Shown: positions 1 to 9,472, counted from the first letter of the stretch. The stretch is DNA of 35,981 nucleotides from Saprospiraceae bacterium (GCA_020630525.1 JAHDBF010000015.1:1-35981), one strand, 5' to 3'. A program made the numbers and translations. The notes: a model not told the origin generated them from the letters alone.

Positions 1-1329
1 TTACCGACTCTTCTTACTACGATACTGCTTTTTATATTTCTTTTTCATCTTTGATTCGTAATCAATCTTGTTGTTTTCTTTTTGATTTTTAGCTTTCTTT
101 TCGTGAAAAGCAGGGCCACTTGGTTTGAATTTTTTGATTTTGAGATTGTTGAAAGGAACGTGTTCCACTGGAATTTCTAGTTGGATTAACTCATCGGTAA
201 TTTCTAGATTTTCTGGTTGTTGGAGCATTTTAATTTCCATATTCATTAAAGCTTCAATGCTTTTTTGAATCTCCATTTCTTCTTCAGCAATAAATGATAT
301 GGCGATTCCTTTTTTCTCAGCACGGCCTGTTCTACCAATTCTGTGAATATAGTTTTCAATATTTTCTGAAAGTCCAAAATTTATTACATGTGTTACATTA
401 GAGACATCTAATCCTCTAGCGATAATGTCTGTTGCGATGATAAAGCGATAAGTCCCATCTTCAAATTCTCTTACAGTATTGAATCTATTGTTTTGCGATT
501 TGGAGGAATGGATGACGCCACATTGTTCTGGATAGTGAGGTTGCATCCGTTCATATAATGCATCTGCTAATTTTTTTGTACTTGCGAATATCAACACTTT
601 TGACATGTCTTGATTTTCTTCTAAAAGTAATTGTAACAGATTTGCTTTTGTATTGAAATTTTTTGCTTTGTAAGCATATTGTTCTATATTTTCTAAAGGT
701 GCTCCAGAAGGCGCAGTTTCAATTTTTTCGTAATAATCAGTATATACTTTTATCAGTTTTTCTACTTCCGCAGGCATAGTTGCTGAGAACATTAAGTTCT
801 GTCTTTTTATGGGAATATATTCAATGATATTGTTTAATTGAGTTCGGAAGCCTAAATTCAGCATTTCATCTACTTCATCTATGATTAATTTTTTAATGCC
901 TTTGGTTTTTAACACACCTTTTAGCATTAAGTCAAGTAACCTGCCGGGAGTACCTACAATAATGTCGCAACCAGCCATAACTTCAGCAATATGCGTCTTG
1001 ATATTAGTTCCACCATATACACCTATAGTTACTATATTCATGTAAGTAGTTAATTTCTTAGCTTCTACAACTACTTGACTGACCAATTCTCTTGTTGGAA
1101 CCATGATCAGAATTTGTGGCATCGGAGATTTGGTAAATTGCCACATTCTAATTGTGGGCAAGAGATAGGCATAAGTTTTTCCTGTACCTGTTTGTGCAAC
1201 ACCAACAATGTCATTGCCAGCCATAATAGGCTTAAAGGTTTTTTGCTGTATCGCAGTTGGATTTTTCAAGCCTAAGTCTGATAGGGCATTGACCAATCCT
1301 TTGTTCAGATTAAAATCATCAAATGTCAT
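1..1329 (-). CDS. DEAD-box ATP-dependent RNA helicase
   Basis: ATP-dependent RNA unwinding in the cytoplasm, probably in ribosome assembly or mRNA turnover. The 442-residue protein carries the family motifs in order: Q motif around residues 23-29, Walker A AQTGTGKT at 45-52, PTREL at 78-82, TPGR at 127-130, motif II written DEVD at 151-154, SAT at 182-184, ARGLD at 304-308 and HRIGRTGR at 329-336. A lysine-rich tail after about residue 395 probably binds RNA. Motif II has Val where most family members have Ala. The ATG lies only 4 nt downstream of a TAnnTTTG box, so the transcript may be leaderless. The stop codon is the first three bases of the window. The family is certain; which paralogue this is (RhlE-like or another) is not resolved. 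Confidence 0.95.
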   Translation of the reverse strand: MTFDDFNLNKGLVNALSDLGLKNPTAIQQKTFKPIMAGNDIVGVAQTGTGKTYAYLLPTIRMWQFTKSPMPQILIMVPTRELVSQVVVEAKKLTTYMNIVTIGVYGGTNIKTHIAEVMAGCDIIVGTPGRLLDLMLKGVLKTKGIKKLIIDEVDEMLNLGFRTQLNNIIEYIPIKRQNLMFSATMPAEVEKLIKVYTDYYEKIETAPSGAPLENIEQYAYKAKNFNTKANLLQLLLEENQDMSKVLIFASTKKLADALYERMQPHYPEQCGVIHSSKSQNNRFNTVREFEDGTYRFIIATDIIARGLDVSNVTHVINFGLSENIENYIHRIGRTGRAEKKGIAISFIAEEEMEIQKSIEALMNMEIKMLQQPENLEITDELIQLEIPVEHVPFNNLKIKKFKPSGPAFHEKKAKNQKENNKIDYESKMKKKYKKQYRSKKSR

Positions 1330-1333
1330 ACGA

Positions 1334-1341
1334 CAAAAGTA
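1334..1341 (-). promoter_or_regulatory. Bacteroidota -7 box upstream of the helicase
   Basis: Read on the minus strand this is TACTTTTG, a perfect match to the Bacteroidota consensus TAnnTTTG. Only 4 nt separate it from the helicase ATG, so the transcript should start at or very near the start codon. No exact -33 TTTG was seen upstream. Confidence 0.55.
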
Positions 1342-1400
1342 CGGATAATTCTTTGCTCTATTAAATGTCGTTAATTTGGATAATAGTTTGTCTTCAATAA

Positions 1401-2585
1401 TTAATTTTTGCTCGTGTTATTATCCTTGTTTACACTAGAATTATTGTTGCAGCCATCAACTTTAATATGAGCTTTTGCACCAAGTTTAGCTTCGAATCCT
1501 GATTCTAAATTTACTTGGGTGCCTGCATCATAAATCACATCACTACCAGGTTCCAGAATATTTTGAGCAGATATTTGGTTACTTGTCTTTAATTCTATTA
1601 TAGCTCCATTGTTGTATGTCGTATTTACATTATAGTCGATGGGACAAAAGTCTGCGCAATTTTCAGGAGCATTGCCATTTATCCAAGCTTGCAATGTTGC
1701 CAACTCTGTGGCGTCAAATTGATTTCCTGTTCTGGCATTCATTGCTGGCAATGTAATGGGCGTTCCACATGCATCATACCCATCAATAGTAATTATATCT
1801 ACTAATGTTGTTCCAGTTAATAAATTGGTGCCACATATATTTCCACCTAAAGAAGTGCTTTCATATGTTCTTAAATCCAATCCGCTTGCCGCTCCAGCTC
1901 CGTGACAATTCAAGCATCCATTATTTTCAAAAAGTAAATTCATGTCTGACCAACCCAGATATCCGTTATCGCATTCATCAGAATTATTAGCAACATAACC
2001 AGTAGGTTGTGTGCAAGCATTTATTGATGAATTTGTATTTCCTAATCCATCACCGTCTACATCAATATACCAAGTTAATTCTCCTGGGCCATTGCAAGTA
2101 CCACAGATATCCATAGTCCCGTAACAAGCTGTTTGGTCAATTTTGAATTGCATTTCAGCTAAGGAAGCACAATCTCCTCCATCATGAGTATTAATAACGG
2201 TAATTAATATTTTATGAATGAAAGCACCATTAAACCTTGGTCCTTGAAAACCAGTATAATTTACGCTTTCATTTGCTTGTGGGAATATGTATTGTCCCAA
2301 CTCAATCCAGCTAGTTCCATCTACGGAATAATCTATTACAACATCTTTAGCGCCCATTGCACTTTCTCCACTACGATTTGCATTCCATACATAACTCGAG
2401 TCTATATATTGTGGTTCTTGAAATTCGTATAAAATCCAATGAGTATTGCCACGCATACTGTTAGGGTTACTAGATGTTGAACACGATGTCCAGCTCTCAT
2501 TCCAGTAGTTTCCATTGTCAACACATTGCGCGTTTAGCCAGAAAATTCCTATTGTGAATATTATAAATAATATATGTTTTTTCAT
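1401..2585 (-). CDS. secreted discoidin-like / Ca-loop / cytochrome c-like hybrid protein
   Basis: Exported 394-residue protein of unknown function. A signal peptide covers about residues 1-20 and shows no canonical lipobox. Residues about 25-150 look like a discoidin (F5/8 type C) carbohydrate- or surface-binding fold. Residues about 155-206 contain a Cys-rich segment and a calcium-loop motif (DVDGDGLG, 175-182) of the MopE/thrombospondin-3 type. Residues about 215-310 contain one haem c motif, CLNCH (224-228), with M282 a possible distal ligand, followed by the LxxWI stretch common in such domains. The C-terminal 60 residues carry a Gly-rich beta segment (SGFEAKLGAKAHIKVDGC), seen at the ends of many secreted Bacteroidota proteins. 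It lies 29 bp after the DUF1501 gene, so the two are probably co-transcribed. The domains are assigned by pattern only. Confidence 0.8.
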   Translation of the reverse strand: MKKHILFIIFTIGIFWLNAQCVDNGNYWNESWTSCSTSSNPNSMRGNTHWILYEFQEPQYIDSSYVWNANRSGESAMGAKDVVIDYSVDGTSWIELGQYIFPQANESVNYTGFQGPRFNGAFIHKILITVINTHDGGDCASLAEMQFKIDQTACYGTMDICGTCNGPGELTWYIDVDGDGLGNTNSSINACTQPTGYVANNSDECDNGYLGWSDMNLLFENNGCLNCHGAGAASGLDLRTYESTSLGGNICGTNLLTGTTLVDIITIDGYDACGTPITLPAMNARTGNQFDATELATLQAWINGNAPENCADFCPIDYNVNTTYNNGAIIELKTSNQISAQNILEPGSDVIYDAGTQVNLESGFEAKLGAKAHIKVDGCNNNSSVNKDNNTSKN

Positions 2586-2614
2586 GTTTTATTTAATTCT
2601 AGAAGTTGTAAAAA

Positions 2615-4030
2615 TTAGACATTAAACATACCTAATGGTCCACCTGCTGGTGTTGGTGTCCAAAAGTTATTTATGTTAGGAAGAATCTGATATAAATCCG
2701 AAGAGGATGCGCCAAACCACAATGCAAGTTCAGCAAAATATTCATCACAAGAGGTAGTAGGTATTAATCTTCCGCCACCAGTATCAATAGCATTGCCTAA
2801 AAATAGTTCTGGAAATTGACCATAAATTTTTTGACCATTTACTGGGCCGCCTACTACCATTGCGTGCCCGCCCCATGCATGATCAGCCCCATCTCCATTA
2901 GAAATTAATTTTCGTGCAAAATCAGACATCGTAAAAGTGGTCACGTCACTATGTACTCCTAGTTCGATCATTGCAGCATTGAAAGATCCTATGGCAGCGT
3001 CTAGCTCTGCCATCAATACCTCATGTTCTACTAAGAAATTATCATGTGTATCGAAGCCGCTAAAATTTACAAAAAAAGTTTGATTAGATACGCCGAGTGC
3101 ATTTCTTGCGGCGATTGTTTTTGCGACCATTAATAATTTTTGCGATAATTTATCTTCATTGAATGGAGTATTGATTGTCATCCCACTAGCTATCGCAGAA
3201 CTAAATTCTAATGAATTGCTATTAGAATCTGATATGGTATTTGCATATGCTGTTTCTAAAATATTATTATAAGTTTTATCTAGGATATTATCGAGGGTTT
3301 GTCTTTTTAGCGTGTTATAAAAGTTATCATTTGTTGCTCCATTTAATAATACACTTCCCGTATCTTTAAAACTTATTGCATATTCTTTGACCACATTTCC
3401 ACGTTGAAAAATATTTATTCCATCTAAAGAAATATTCATGGATATATTCTGATTAGCATTGTTTGTATACAGTATATCTCCAAGCCTTCCTCCCCAACCT
3501 AATGACGAAGTATCCTGTGGCACTGAAGTTTGCCAATGTGTTCTTTGATCAGCATGAGAAAAGAGATTCGCTGGTAAGTTGGTTCCACTTTGAAATTGTG
3601 AAAGGGTAGTAGGCTGTACCAATGCACCAACATTAGCCACAAAGGCTGCATTGCCATTATTAAATAGTGACTGAATATTGGTTAAGCTAGGATGAATTCC
3701 AAATTCCATACCGCTAACATTAGTCGGATTTATATCTAATAGACTATTCTGTGCAAGTGCTAAGTTTGTTCTTGAAGCAGCGTAGTCGGCATATTCACTT
3801 GCTCCTTTTGGAACCAGCATATTATAACTGTCATTACCTCCTGACAACATTATACACACTAAAGCTTTGTATCCATTTGACTGCGTGTAAACTTTTCTGT
3901 TTGCTGCTGCTGCCGCACCCATTAATCCTAGATTGGTAATTCCTGAGTATAAGGATGTTACACCCAATGAAGCACAACCCATTGAAATCTGGCCTAAAAA
4001 TTCTCTTCTTGTATGTTTATGATCTGACAT
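2615..4030 (-). CDS. DUF1501 family protein (Tat-exported, sulfatase-like fold)
   Basis: The 471-residue protein begins with a twin-arginine motif (TRREFLGQ, Arg 8 and 9) and an Ala-rich hydrophobic stretch up to about residue 44, indicating export by Tat. The mature part matches DUF1501, a family related to the alkaline phosphatase/sulfatase superfamily. Visible motifs are LSGGNDSYNM near residue 62, SHADQRTHWQ, GFDTHDN, and a late MSDFAR followed by DHAWGGHAMVVGG, which supply probable metal-binding Asp and His residues. The substrate is unknown. It lies 38 bp downstream of the DUF1800 gene and 29 bp upstream of the haem-motif protein, all on one strand. DUF1800 and DUF1501 genes are commonly paired, which supports the call. 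Confidence 0.9.
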   Translation of the reverse strand: MSDHKHTRREFLGQISMGCASLGVTSLYSGITNLGLMGAAAAANRKVYTQSNGYKALVCIMLSGGNDSYNMLVPKGASEYADYAASRTNLALAQNSLLDINPTNVSGMEFGIHPSLTNIQSLFNNGNAAFVANVGALVQPTTLSQFQSGTNLPANLFSHADQRTHWQTSVPQDTSSLGWGGRLGDILYTNNANQNISMNISLDGINIFQRGNVVKEYAISFKDTGSVLLNGATNDNFYNTLKRQTLDNILDKTYNNILETAYANTISDSNSNSLEFSSAIASGMTINTPFNEDKLSQKLLMVAKTIAARNALGVSNQTFFVNFSGFDTHDNFLVEHEVLMAELDAAIGSFNAAMIELGVHSDVTTFTMSDFARKLISNGDGADHAWGGHAMVVGGPVNGQKIYGQFPELFLGNAIDTGGGRLIPTTSCDEYFAELALWFGASSSDLYQILPNINNFWTPTPAGGPLGMFNV

Positions 4031-4068
4031 TTTCTATTCTAATTAATTATGATGTAATAAGCAGGCAA

Positions 4069-5925
4069 CTATTTTAAAATATTGAAGTCTGCGGATGCTG
4101 TAATAAAATATAGCGCATCGTGAACTACATCTTCTGAAGTATAATTGTTTTGATTAGCGATATATTGATTGAGTGTCTCTTCAATAATGCTTTTTATTTC
4201 TGAAGACAATTGACCTTGGCAAACAATAATATCTAACCTCTCAATTAAAGGATTCAATCCTGCTGTTTCATAGATTGCTATCTCATCACTAAAGTCTAAT
4301 ATTGGATCATCATCATTGTTGTTATTTAATCTAGGAAAGTCTGGATGAACTGCCGTTCTATTTGGAAATGGTTTATTTTTAATTGCGTTTTCCATGGTGT
4401 TTAAGTAGTGGATTGCAGACACTGAATGCAAAATTTCAAATTCAGGTGAAACCATTTCATTAGGAGAAACATAATTGTCTTCAGCGTAAAATGGAGAGAA
4501 GAAATTAAATACGGAAGGTGCTGCTAAAAATGATTGTTCGACTTTATCATAAATAAGTTGGAAATCTCTAAACCATAATTTGCCTGAAGGGCTGCTAATG
4601 TCAAATGCACTAAACAGGCTTGTCCATTTCTCTAAAGGTTGTTTTAATTTTCCTGATTTTTCATTGTCGATCCATTCACATTCTCTTGCTTCTGGGTCTA
4701 ATAGAATTGCTCTAAGAACTGCAGATAGATCGCCGCGGATACCCTGTCCGTTATCATTAAATATTGTTGCTACTCTTTTGATATATTGTTTCGTTGGGTT
4801 TGATTTTACCAACTGTTGAATTAATCTTTTGCTAATAAATGGACCTACATTTTCATGATTGAATAAAGCATCTATTGCTTGTTGAATATCAGCCATTCCT
4901 GATTGGTTTGCTGGAGTTGTAGTACCATCTATTAATGTTTTAGGTTCTGTATCATGATATTCTTCATACATTACCATTGGTACAGTAAGATCGTAATGGT
5001 TAAAGTTCTTATGAAAGACCAATGGAGTGCCTTCATTTTGAGGATTCAGGACTAAGTCCCAATCACCACCGGATAGTCCTGTGAATATTCTTGATAATTC
5101 TTGTATGTCAATAATATCATAAGTTGAAATTCTTTCGCCATTACCATCAAGCTTATATGTTCCGTCGATATTTAATTCAAATAACCCAATGGAAAAAAGT
5201 TGCATAATTTCTCTTGCAAAGTTTTCGTCTGGAAGTGTGCCAGCATCTGGGTCAGCTTTTGCATTTTTAAAATGACTTAAGTAAATGCCCATTGCAGGAT
5301 GTAAGCTAACATTTTCTAACAAAGTTCTAAAGTTGTCAAATGCACCTTGATATAATACATCATAGTAACTAGCCATTGCTCTGCCTCTACCATCCAATTC
5401 ACCATTATTAATAGAGCTAACTAATATTTGGCTTAATGCAAAAGCCATTTTTTGTCTCAGAATATCAGTGTCTTTAAATAATTTCTCATAAAAAGTATAC
5501 ATCAAGTAGTCTCTCTTTCTATCAAGTAAATCTGTATTCCCAGGATGAATGGTTTGAATCATTGTAGAAACCTCATCATATATATTTTGATAAGTTGTCA
5601 AGTATGAGCTATAAGGGATGGCTATCTGCTGGTCAATCCAAGCATTCATACCGATCTGTGTAATTGCTTCGATTTCCTCATAACTAGCACCAAAAGTAGC
5701 TTGCGACATAAATCGAGATGCACCTGTGAGGTCAGGGTAGTTACCAGTTCCATTTAATGTTTGATCTGCTTGATCTATTCCTTGTTCTGAGCTGGACGAA
5801 ACTTTTACACCAACATTGTTTCCAGTACCAAAGTGGTCAAGATAGATCTGAGCTTGTATTGATGGAATAGATAAACAAAAACTGCATATCATCCAATAGC
5901 AAATTTGATATGATAATTGCTTCAT
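4069..5925 (-). CDS. DUF1800 family secreted protein
   Basis: A 618-residue protein with an N-terminal signal peptide (hydrophobic to about residue 25, ending SIQA). From about residue 70 it carries the DUF1800 signature: SRFMSQATFGAS followed by repeated motifs such as RQKMAFALSQILV, FRTLLENVSLHPAMGIYLS and PDENFAREIMQLFSIGL. The later portion includes FISKRLIQQLVKSNPT and a PSVFNFFSPFY stretch, all typical. Biochemical function is unknown; the domain is alpha-helical and usually sits beside DUF1501, as here. It is the first gene of a three-gene secreted set. No T9SS sorting domain is visible at its C-terminus. Confidence 0.92.
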   Translation of the reverse strand: MKQLSYQICYWMICSFCLSIPSIQAQIYLDHFGTGNNVGVKVSSSSEQGIDQADQTLNGTGNYPDLTGASRFMSQATFGASYEEIEAITQIGMNAWIDQQIAIPYSSYLTTYQNIYDEVSTMIQTIHPGNTDLLDRKRDYLMYTFYEKLFKDTDILRQKMAFALSQILVSSINNGELDGRGRAMASYYDVLYQGAFDNFRTLLENVSLHPAMGIYLSHFKNAKADPDAGTLPDENFAREIMQLFSIGLFELNIDGTYKLDGNGERISTYDIIDIQELSRIFTGLSGGDWDLVLNPQNEGTPLVFHKNFNHYDLTVPMVMYEEYHDTEPKTLIDGTTTPANQSGMADIQQAIDALFNHENVGPFISKRLIQQLVKSNPTKQYIKRVATIFNDNGQGIRGDLSAVLRAILLDPEARECEWIDNEKSGKLKQPLEKWTSLFSAFDISSPSGKLWFRDFQLIYDKVEQSFLAAPSVFNFFSPFYAEDNYVSPNEMVSPEFEILHSVSAIHYLNTMENAIKNKPFPNRTAVHPDFPRLNNNNDDDPILDFSDEIAIYETAGLNPLIERLDIIVCQGQLSSEIKSIIEETLNQYIANQNNYTSEDVVHDALYFITASADFNILK

Positions 5926-6236
5926 ATAATTTAGTAAGTTAACTTATATCAGAGTGAGAGAACTATAGCAAAGAGGTATGTGCGTATAATTAACCATTAA
6001 TATAATCTAGTTTTTTTATTGTTTCAAAAAATAAATTATAAATGCTCATTATCTGACACATTTAGATTAAGCCTAAAACTAATTTTTTTTTTTAAAATAT
6101 GCTTTAGTAGACCTGAATTTATCAGATATAACATTTAATAAAATCTTTTGTTGTTCGTGAAAACCAGCATAGAAAATGCATGATTTTAATGACTTTATCT
6201 CAGACTTAATAATGGAATTAATTCAAATATAACAAA
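5926..6236. other. intergenic region, 311 bp
   Basis: Separates the end of the kynurenine operon from the DUF1800 gene. It is very AT-rich, with a run of 12 T near 6083-6094, and has no supported ORF or RNA gene. A minus-strand TATATTTG at 6224-6231 fits the -7 consensus but would leave a leader of almost 300 nt for DUF1800 and has no visible -33 partner. A short GCAT/ATGC hairpin near 6170 lacks a U-tract, so no terminator could be assigned to the operon. Confidence 0.5.
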
Positions 6237-7673
6237 TTAAAATTGAATACATACGTTTTTTGGTTCAGTAAAAAAGCGCAATGCTTCAAATCCGCCTTCT
6301 CTGCCGACACCTGAATTTTTGACACCCCCAAATGGTGTTCTCAAATCTCTCATCATCCAAGTGTTTATCCACACAATTCCAGAATGAATTTGCTTTGCCA
6401 TTCTATTGGCTCTACTGATATTTTCTGTCCAAATAGTGGAAGCAAGACCATATTCAGTGCTGTTGGCAAAAGTCAAAACCTCTTCTTCGGTCGTAAATGG
6501 CATAATGGTAACTACTGGTCCAAAAATTTCTTCTTGATTCGTTCTACAATTATAGTCTAATCCCTCAATGATTGTTGGTGCGATATACCAGCCATTTTCA
6601 TGTCCTTTTGGGTGAATAGATTTTCCTCCCGTGAGTATTTTTCCTCCTTCTTTTTTTGCGAGTTCGATATATGAAAGTACTTTTTCATAGTGAGGTTTAG
6701 AAACGATTGCACCTATGTTTGTAGTTTTTTTATTTGGTGGTCCGACAATAAGTTTATTTACTTTTGCAACAAAATCTTTCTTAAACTTATTGAAAATTGA
6801 TTTTTCGACAAAGATCCTTGATCCACATAAACAGATTTGCCCTTGGTTGGCGAATGACGAACGTATAGTCGTATCCAACATCTTTTCATAATTGCAATCT
6901 GCAAAAATAATATTAGGATTTTTTCCTCCCATTTCTAATGAAAGTTTCTTAAACATTGGCGCAGCGACTTTAGCAATTTCTTGGCCAACTCTAGTACTTC
7001 CTGTAAAAGAAATTGCTTTAATTTTAGGATGCTTGCTCATTTCTGCACCAACATTGATCCCATCTCCATGAACAATATTTAATACGCCTTTTGGCAATCC
7101 TGCTTCTATACAAATTTCTGATAGCAAGAAAGCAGTCATTGGTGTAACTTCTGATGGTTTAGCGATAACGGTATTACCAGCTGCTAATGCTGGAGCAATT
7201 TTCCAAGTGAATAAATATAATGGAAGATTCCATGGAGATATTGTTCCTACCACACCAATTGGTTGACGTAAAGTGTAATTTATTGCATCTGTCATCTCAT
7301 GAGATTCTGATGAAAACTGAGTAATAGCATGAGCAAAGAATCTAAAATTTGCAGCAGACCTTGGTATGTCAACTGCTTTTGCTAATGATACTGGTTTGCC
7401 ATTATCTTTTGATTCAGCTTTTGCTAAACGATCTAGATTCGCCATGATTAGATCAGCAATTTTATTAAGTATCTTGGCCCTTCTATTTATTGAGGTATTT
7501 GCCCAATTTGGAAATGCTTTTGATGCTGCTTTTAAAGCAATATCTACATCTTTCATAGAGGAGTTTGGCACTTGCGCATAGACACTACCTTTGGCAGGAT
7601 TAAACAAATCAATGTACTTTTTACTTTTCGGTGCGACCAGTTTTCCATCGATATAATTACTTAATTTTTGCAT
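6237..7673 (-). CDS. nbaE: 2-aminomuconate 6-semialdehyde dehydrogenase
   Basis: NAD-dependent aldehyde dehydrogenase predicted to oxidise 2-aminomuconate 6-semialdehyde, formed after ACMS decarboxylation, to 2-aminomuconate. The 478-residue length is normal. SPWNLPLYLFTWKIAPA (from residue 146) includes the oxyanion Asn149, FTGSTRVG (223-230) is the cofactor site, LEMGGK holds general base Glu247, and NQGQICLCGSR holds nucleophile Cys281. The LYLFTWKIAPA and ICLC wording is characteristic of the AMSDH/ALDH8A1 group rather than general betaine or succinate semialdehyde dehydrogenases. It is the last gene of the operon, 6 bp after the RidA-like gene. A hydroxymuconate semialdehyde dehydrogenase role is the main alternative, but the neighbours favour the amino substrate. 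Confidence 0.9.
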   Translation of the reverse strand: MQKLSNYIDGKLVAPKSKKYIDLFNPAKGSVYAQVPNSSMKDVDIALKAASKAFPNWANTSINRRAKILNKIADLIMANLDRLAKAESKDNGKPVSLAKAVDIPRSAANFRFFAHAITQFSSESHEMTDAINYTLRQPIGVVGTISPWNLPLYLFTWKIAPALAAGNTVIAKPSEVTPMTAFLLSEICIEAGLPKGVLNIVHGDGINVGAEMSKHPKIKAISFTGSTRVGQEIAKVAAPMFKKLSLEMGGKNPNIIFADCNYEKMLDTTIRSSFANQGQICLCGSRIFVEKSIFNKFKKDFVAKVNKLIVGPPNKKTTNIGAIVSKPHYEKVLSYIELAKKEGGKILTGGKSIHPKGHENGWYIAPTIIEGLDYNCRTNQEEIFGPVVTIMPFTTEEEVLTFANSTEYGLASTIWTENISRANRMAKQIHSGIVWINTWMMRDLRTPFGGVKNSGVGREGGFEALRFFTEPKNVCIQF

Positions 7674-7679
7674 CTTTGA

Positions 7680-8099
7680 TTATTGGTTAATAGGTAAATA
7701 AGCAACTGCTTTAATTTCAATTAGTAAGTTGGGGTGTGGTAGTTGATGTACTGCAACGGTAGTCCGTGTAGGTCCAGTATTTCCATCAAAGAAGGTGCCA
7801 TACACTTCGTTGTAAGCTTTAAAATCTTTCATATCAACTAGGAAGGTTGTTATGTCAATCACATTAGAAAGGTCAGCATCTATTCCTTTTAATAATTCTC
7901 CAATATTTTCTATAACTGCTTTAGTCTGTGCTTTTATATCTAGTTCCCAATTACCATTTTCATCTTGAGTTGCCCCGATATGCGTATTGTCTTTTTTTCT
8001 GCTACTTGTTCCAGAAACATAGATAAAATCTCCAACTCGTTTGACGTGTGGATAATTGCCTAACGGTTTGGCTTTATGTGTTAGTGTTTTGCTTTGCAT
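7680..8099 (-). CDS. nbaF: RidA-family 2-aminomuconate deaminase
   Basis: A 139-residue protein of the RidA/YjgF/UK114 family. Such proteins hydrolyse enamine/imine intermediates. The family signature is present: the invariant Arg112 in GPTRTTVAVHQLP and Glu128 in LLIEIKAVA. The position between kmo and the semialdehyde dehydrogenase makes 2-aminomuconate deaminase (2-aminomuconate to 4-oxalocrotonate plus ammonia) the likely function; that enzyme is a RidA homologue of similar length in nitrobenzoate and aminophenol degraders. A general RidA housekeeping role cannot be excluded from sequence alone, though the operon context argues against it. It starts at an ATG 22 bp after kmo. Confidence 0.85.
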   Translation of the reverse strand: MQSKTLTHKAKPLGNYPHVKRVGDFIYVSGTSSRKKDNTHIGATQDENGNWELDIKAQTKAVIENIGELLKGIDADLSNVIDITTFLVDMKDFKAYNEVYGTFFDGNTGPTRTTVAVHQLPHPNLLIEIKAVAYLPINQ

Positions 8100-8121
8100 T
8101 GACCTATTATTTGAGTTATAT

Positions 8122-9471
8122 TTATACTGATAATTGTTTTAATTGTTTGTAGTATTCCTCTAGCGGAATCTGATCATAATTGTTCTCGCTGCACATTTTT
8201 AATAACAGCTCATCTTGTTTTCTTCCTAAGCGCATAGCATTATAATAAGGAAGCTCGGGTTTAAAAGTTACCAAAGAATATTTAGAATAGTAATCTGAAA
8301 ATTGTTGCTCCAGTTGCATTTCTATTTTTCGTTTTCGCATAAAAGCTTGATCACCAACTTTGTCTCTCATCTCATAAAAGTTATCAATAGCTAAGTCTGC
8401 GATTGCATCTGCATTTTGTTTTCTTCTTTCCTGAAATTCATTAAAAAGCATATTCCATTGATCACCATGTTTATCTAATAATTCATCGAATATGCGTACA
8501 TCTTCTAAAGATGCATTCATGCCTTGCCCATAGAACGGTACGATAGCATGCGATGCATCACCCATAATTAATGACTTTCCAAATGCTTGCCATGGGAAGC
8601 ACTTTATTGTTCCTAAATTACCGACTGGATTATCAAAATATTCGTTTACATAATTTGGGATATATGGGAGCAAAGTAGGGTAGTATTCATTAAAGAATTG
8701 CGCTACTTTTTCTTTTGAATCAAGTTGATTAAATCCAATTTTTGTTTCGAAAGGATGAAACATGGTTAAGGTAAAACTGCCGTCCAAATTTGGCAAAGCA
8801 ATTATCATAAATTCTCCTCTAGGCCAAATATGTAACGCTTCTTTTTCTATTTTCCAACCACCTTCATTAGTTGGGTCAATACTCAATTCTTTATAACCAT
8901 GCCTTAAAAAATCTTGAGAATAATTGAACAGTAACTCACCTGTATGCGCCATCATACTTCTGCGCACCACAGAGCCAGCTCCATCAGTACCAATCACAAT
9001 ACTTCCTTGGTCATGTTGTGTAGAGTCATTGTTTTGATATTCTATCTTAGCTTCTTTAATGTTGACCTTTGTGATAGGACTTTCAAATTGAATTCTTATA
9101 TTTTCAAGTTTATCAATTTCATCTAATAGTAAGATATTCAATCCAGATCTTGATACAGAATTTATATAATCATTTGGTCTTCCACTGTAGTGAGATAAAA
9201 AGGGTTCTCCACCTAACGGATGAATTAATCTTCCTTTCATTGGGATGGTATTTTCCAATACTTTCTCTTTTAGCCCCGCAATATTTAAGGCCATTAACCC
9301 TCGGTTGGATAATGCCAGATTTATTGATCTGCCTGCTTGCATTTCTGTCATACGCATATCAGCGCGCTTTTCATATAATGCAATTTTAAATCCTCTTTGG
9401 GCCAGTCTTATAGCCAGTAAACATCCACACAATCCTGCACCAATTATGATTATTTTTTTATCGTTATTCAC
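8122..9471 (-). CDS. kmo: kynurenine 3-monooxygenase
   Basis: FAD- and NADPH-dependent hydroxylation of L-kynurenine to 3-hydroxykynurenine. The 449-residue protein shows the dinucleotide-binding GAGLCG (11-16), the KMO-type RSINLALS (48-55), the DG motif in GTDGAG (161-166), LHIWPRG (213-219) and GDASHAIVPFYGQGMN (304-319), all close to known KMO. The C-terminal region ends without an obvious membrane helix, unlike the mitochondrial enzyme, as in bacterial homologues. The start codon is GTG: the frame begins there one base after the kynU stop, and the Rossmann strand follows immediately. The one-base spacing implies translational coupling with kynureninase. Confidence 0.95.
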   Translation of the reverse strand: MNNDKKIIIIGAGLCGCLLAIRLAQRGFKIALYEKRADMRMTEMQAGRSINLALSNRGLMALNIAGLKEKVLENTIPMKGRLIHPLGGEPFLSHYSGRPNDYINSVSRSGLNILLLDEIDKLENIRIQFESPITKVNIKEAKIEYQNNDSTQHDQGSIVIGTDGAGSVVRRSMMAHTGELLFNYSQDFLRHGYKELSIDPTNEGGWKIEKEALHIWPRGEFMIIALPNLDGSFTLTMFHPFETKIGFNQLDSKEKVAQFFNEYYPTLLPYIPNYVNEYFDNPVGNLGTIKCFPWQAFGKSLIMGDASHAIVPFYGQGMNASLEDVRIFDELLDKHGDQWNMLFNEFQERRKQNADAIADLAIDNFYEMRDKVGDQAFMRKRKIEMQLEQQFSDYYSKYSLVTFKPELPYYNAMRLGRKQDELLLKMCSENNYDQIPLEEYYKQLKQLSV

Positions 9472-9472
9472 G

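Noticed and set aside
6083-6094. T-run after AT-rich inverted bases near 6062-6094 as a terminator
   Set aside because: The stem is only a few A/T pairs and lies on the plus strand, where no gene ends; it does not suit the minus-strand operon.
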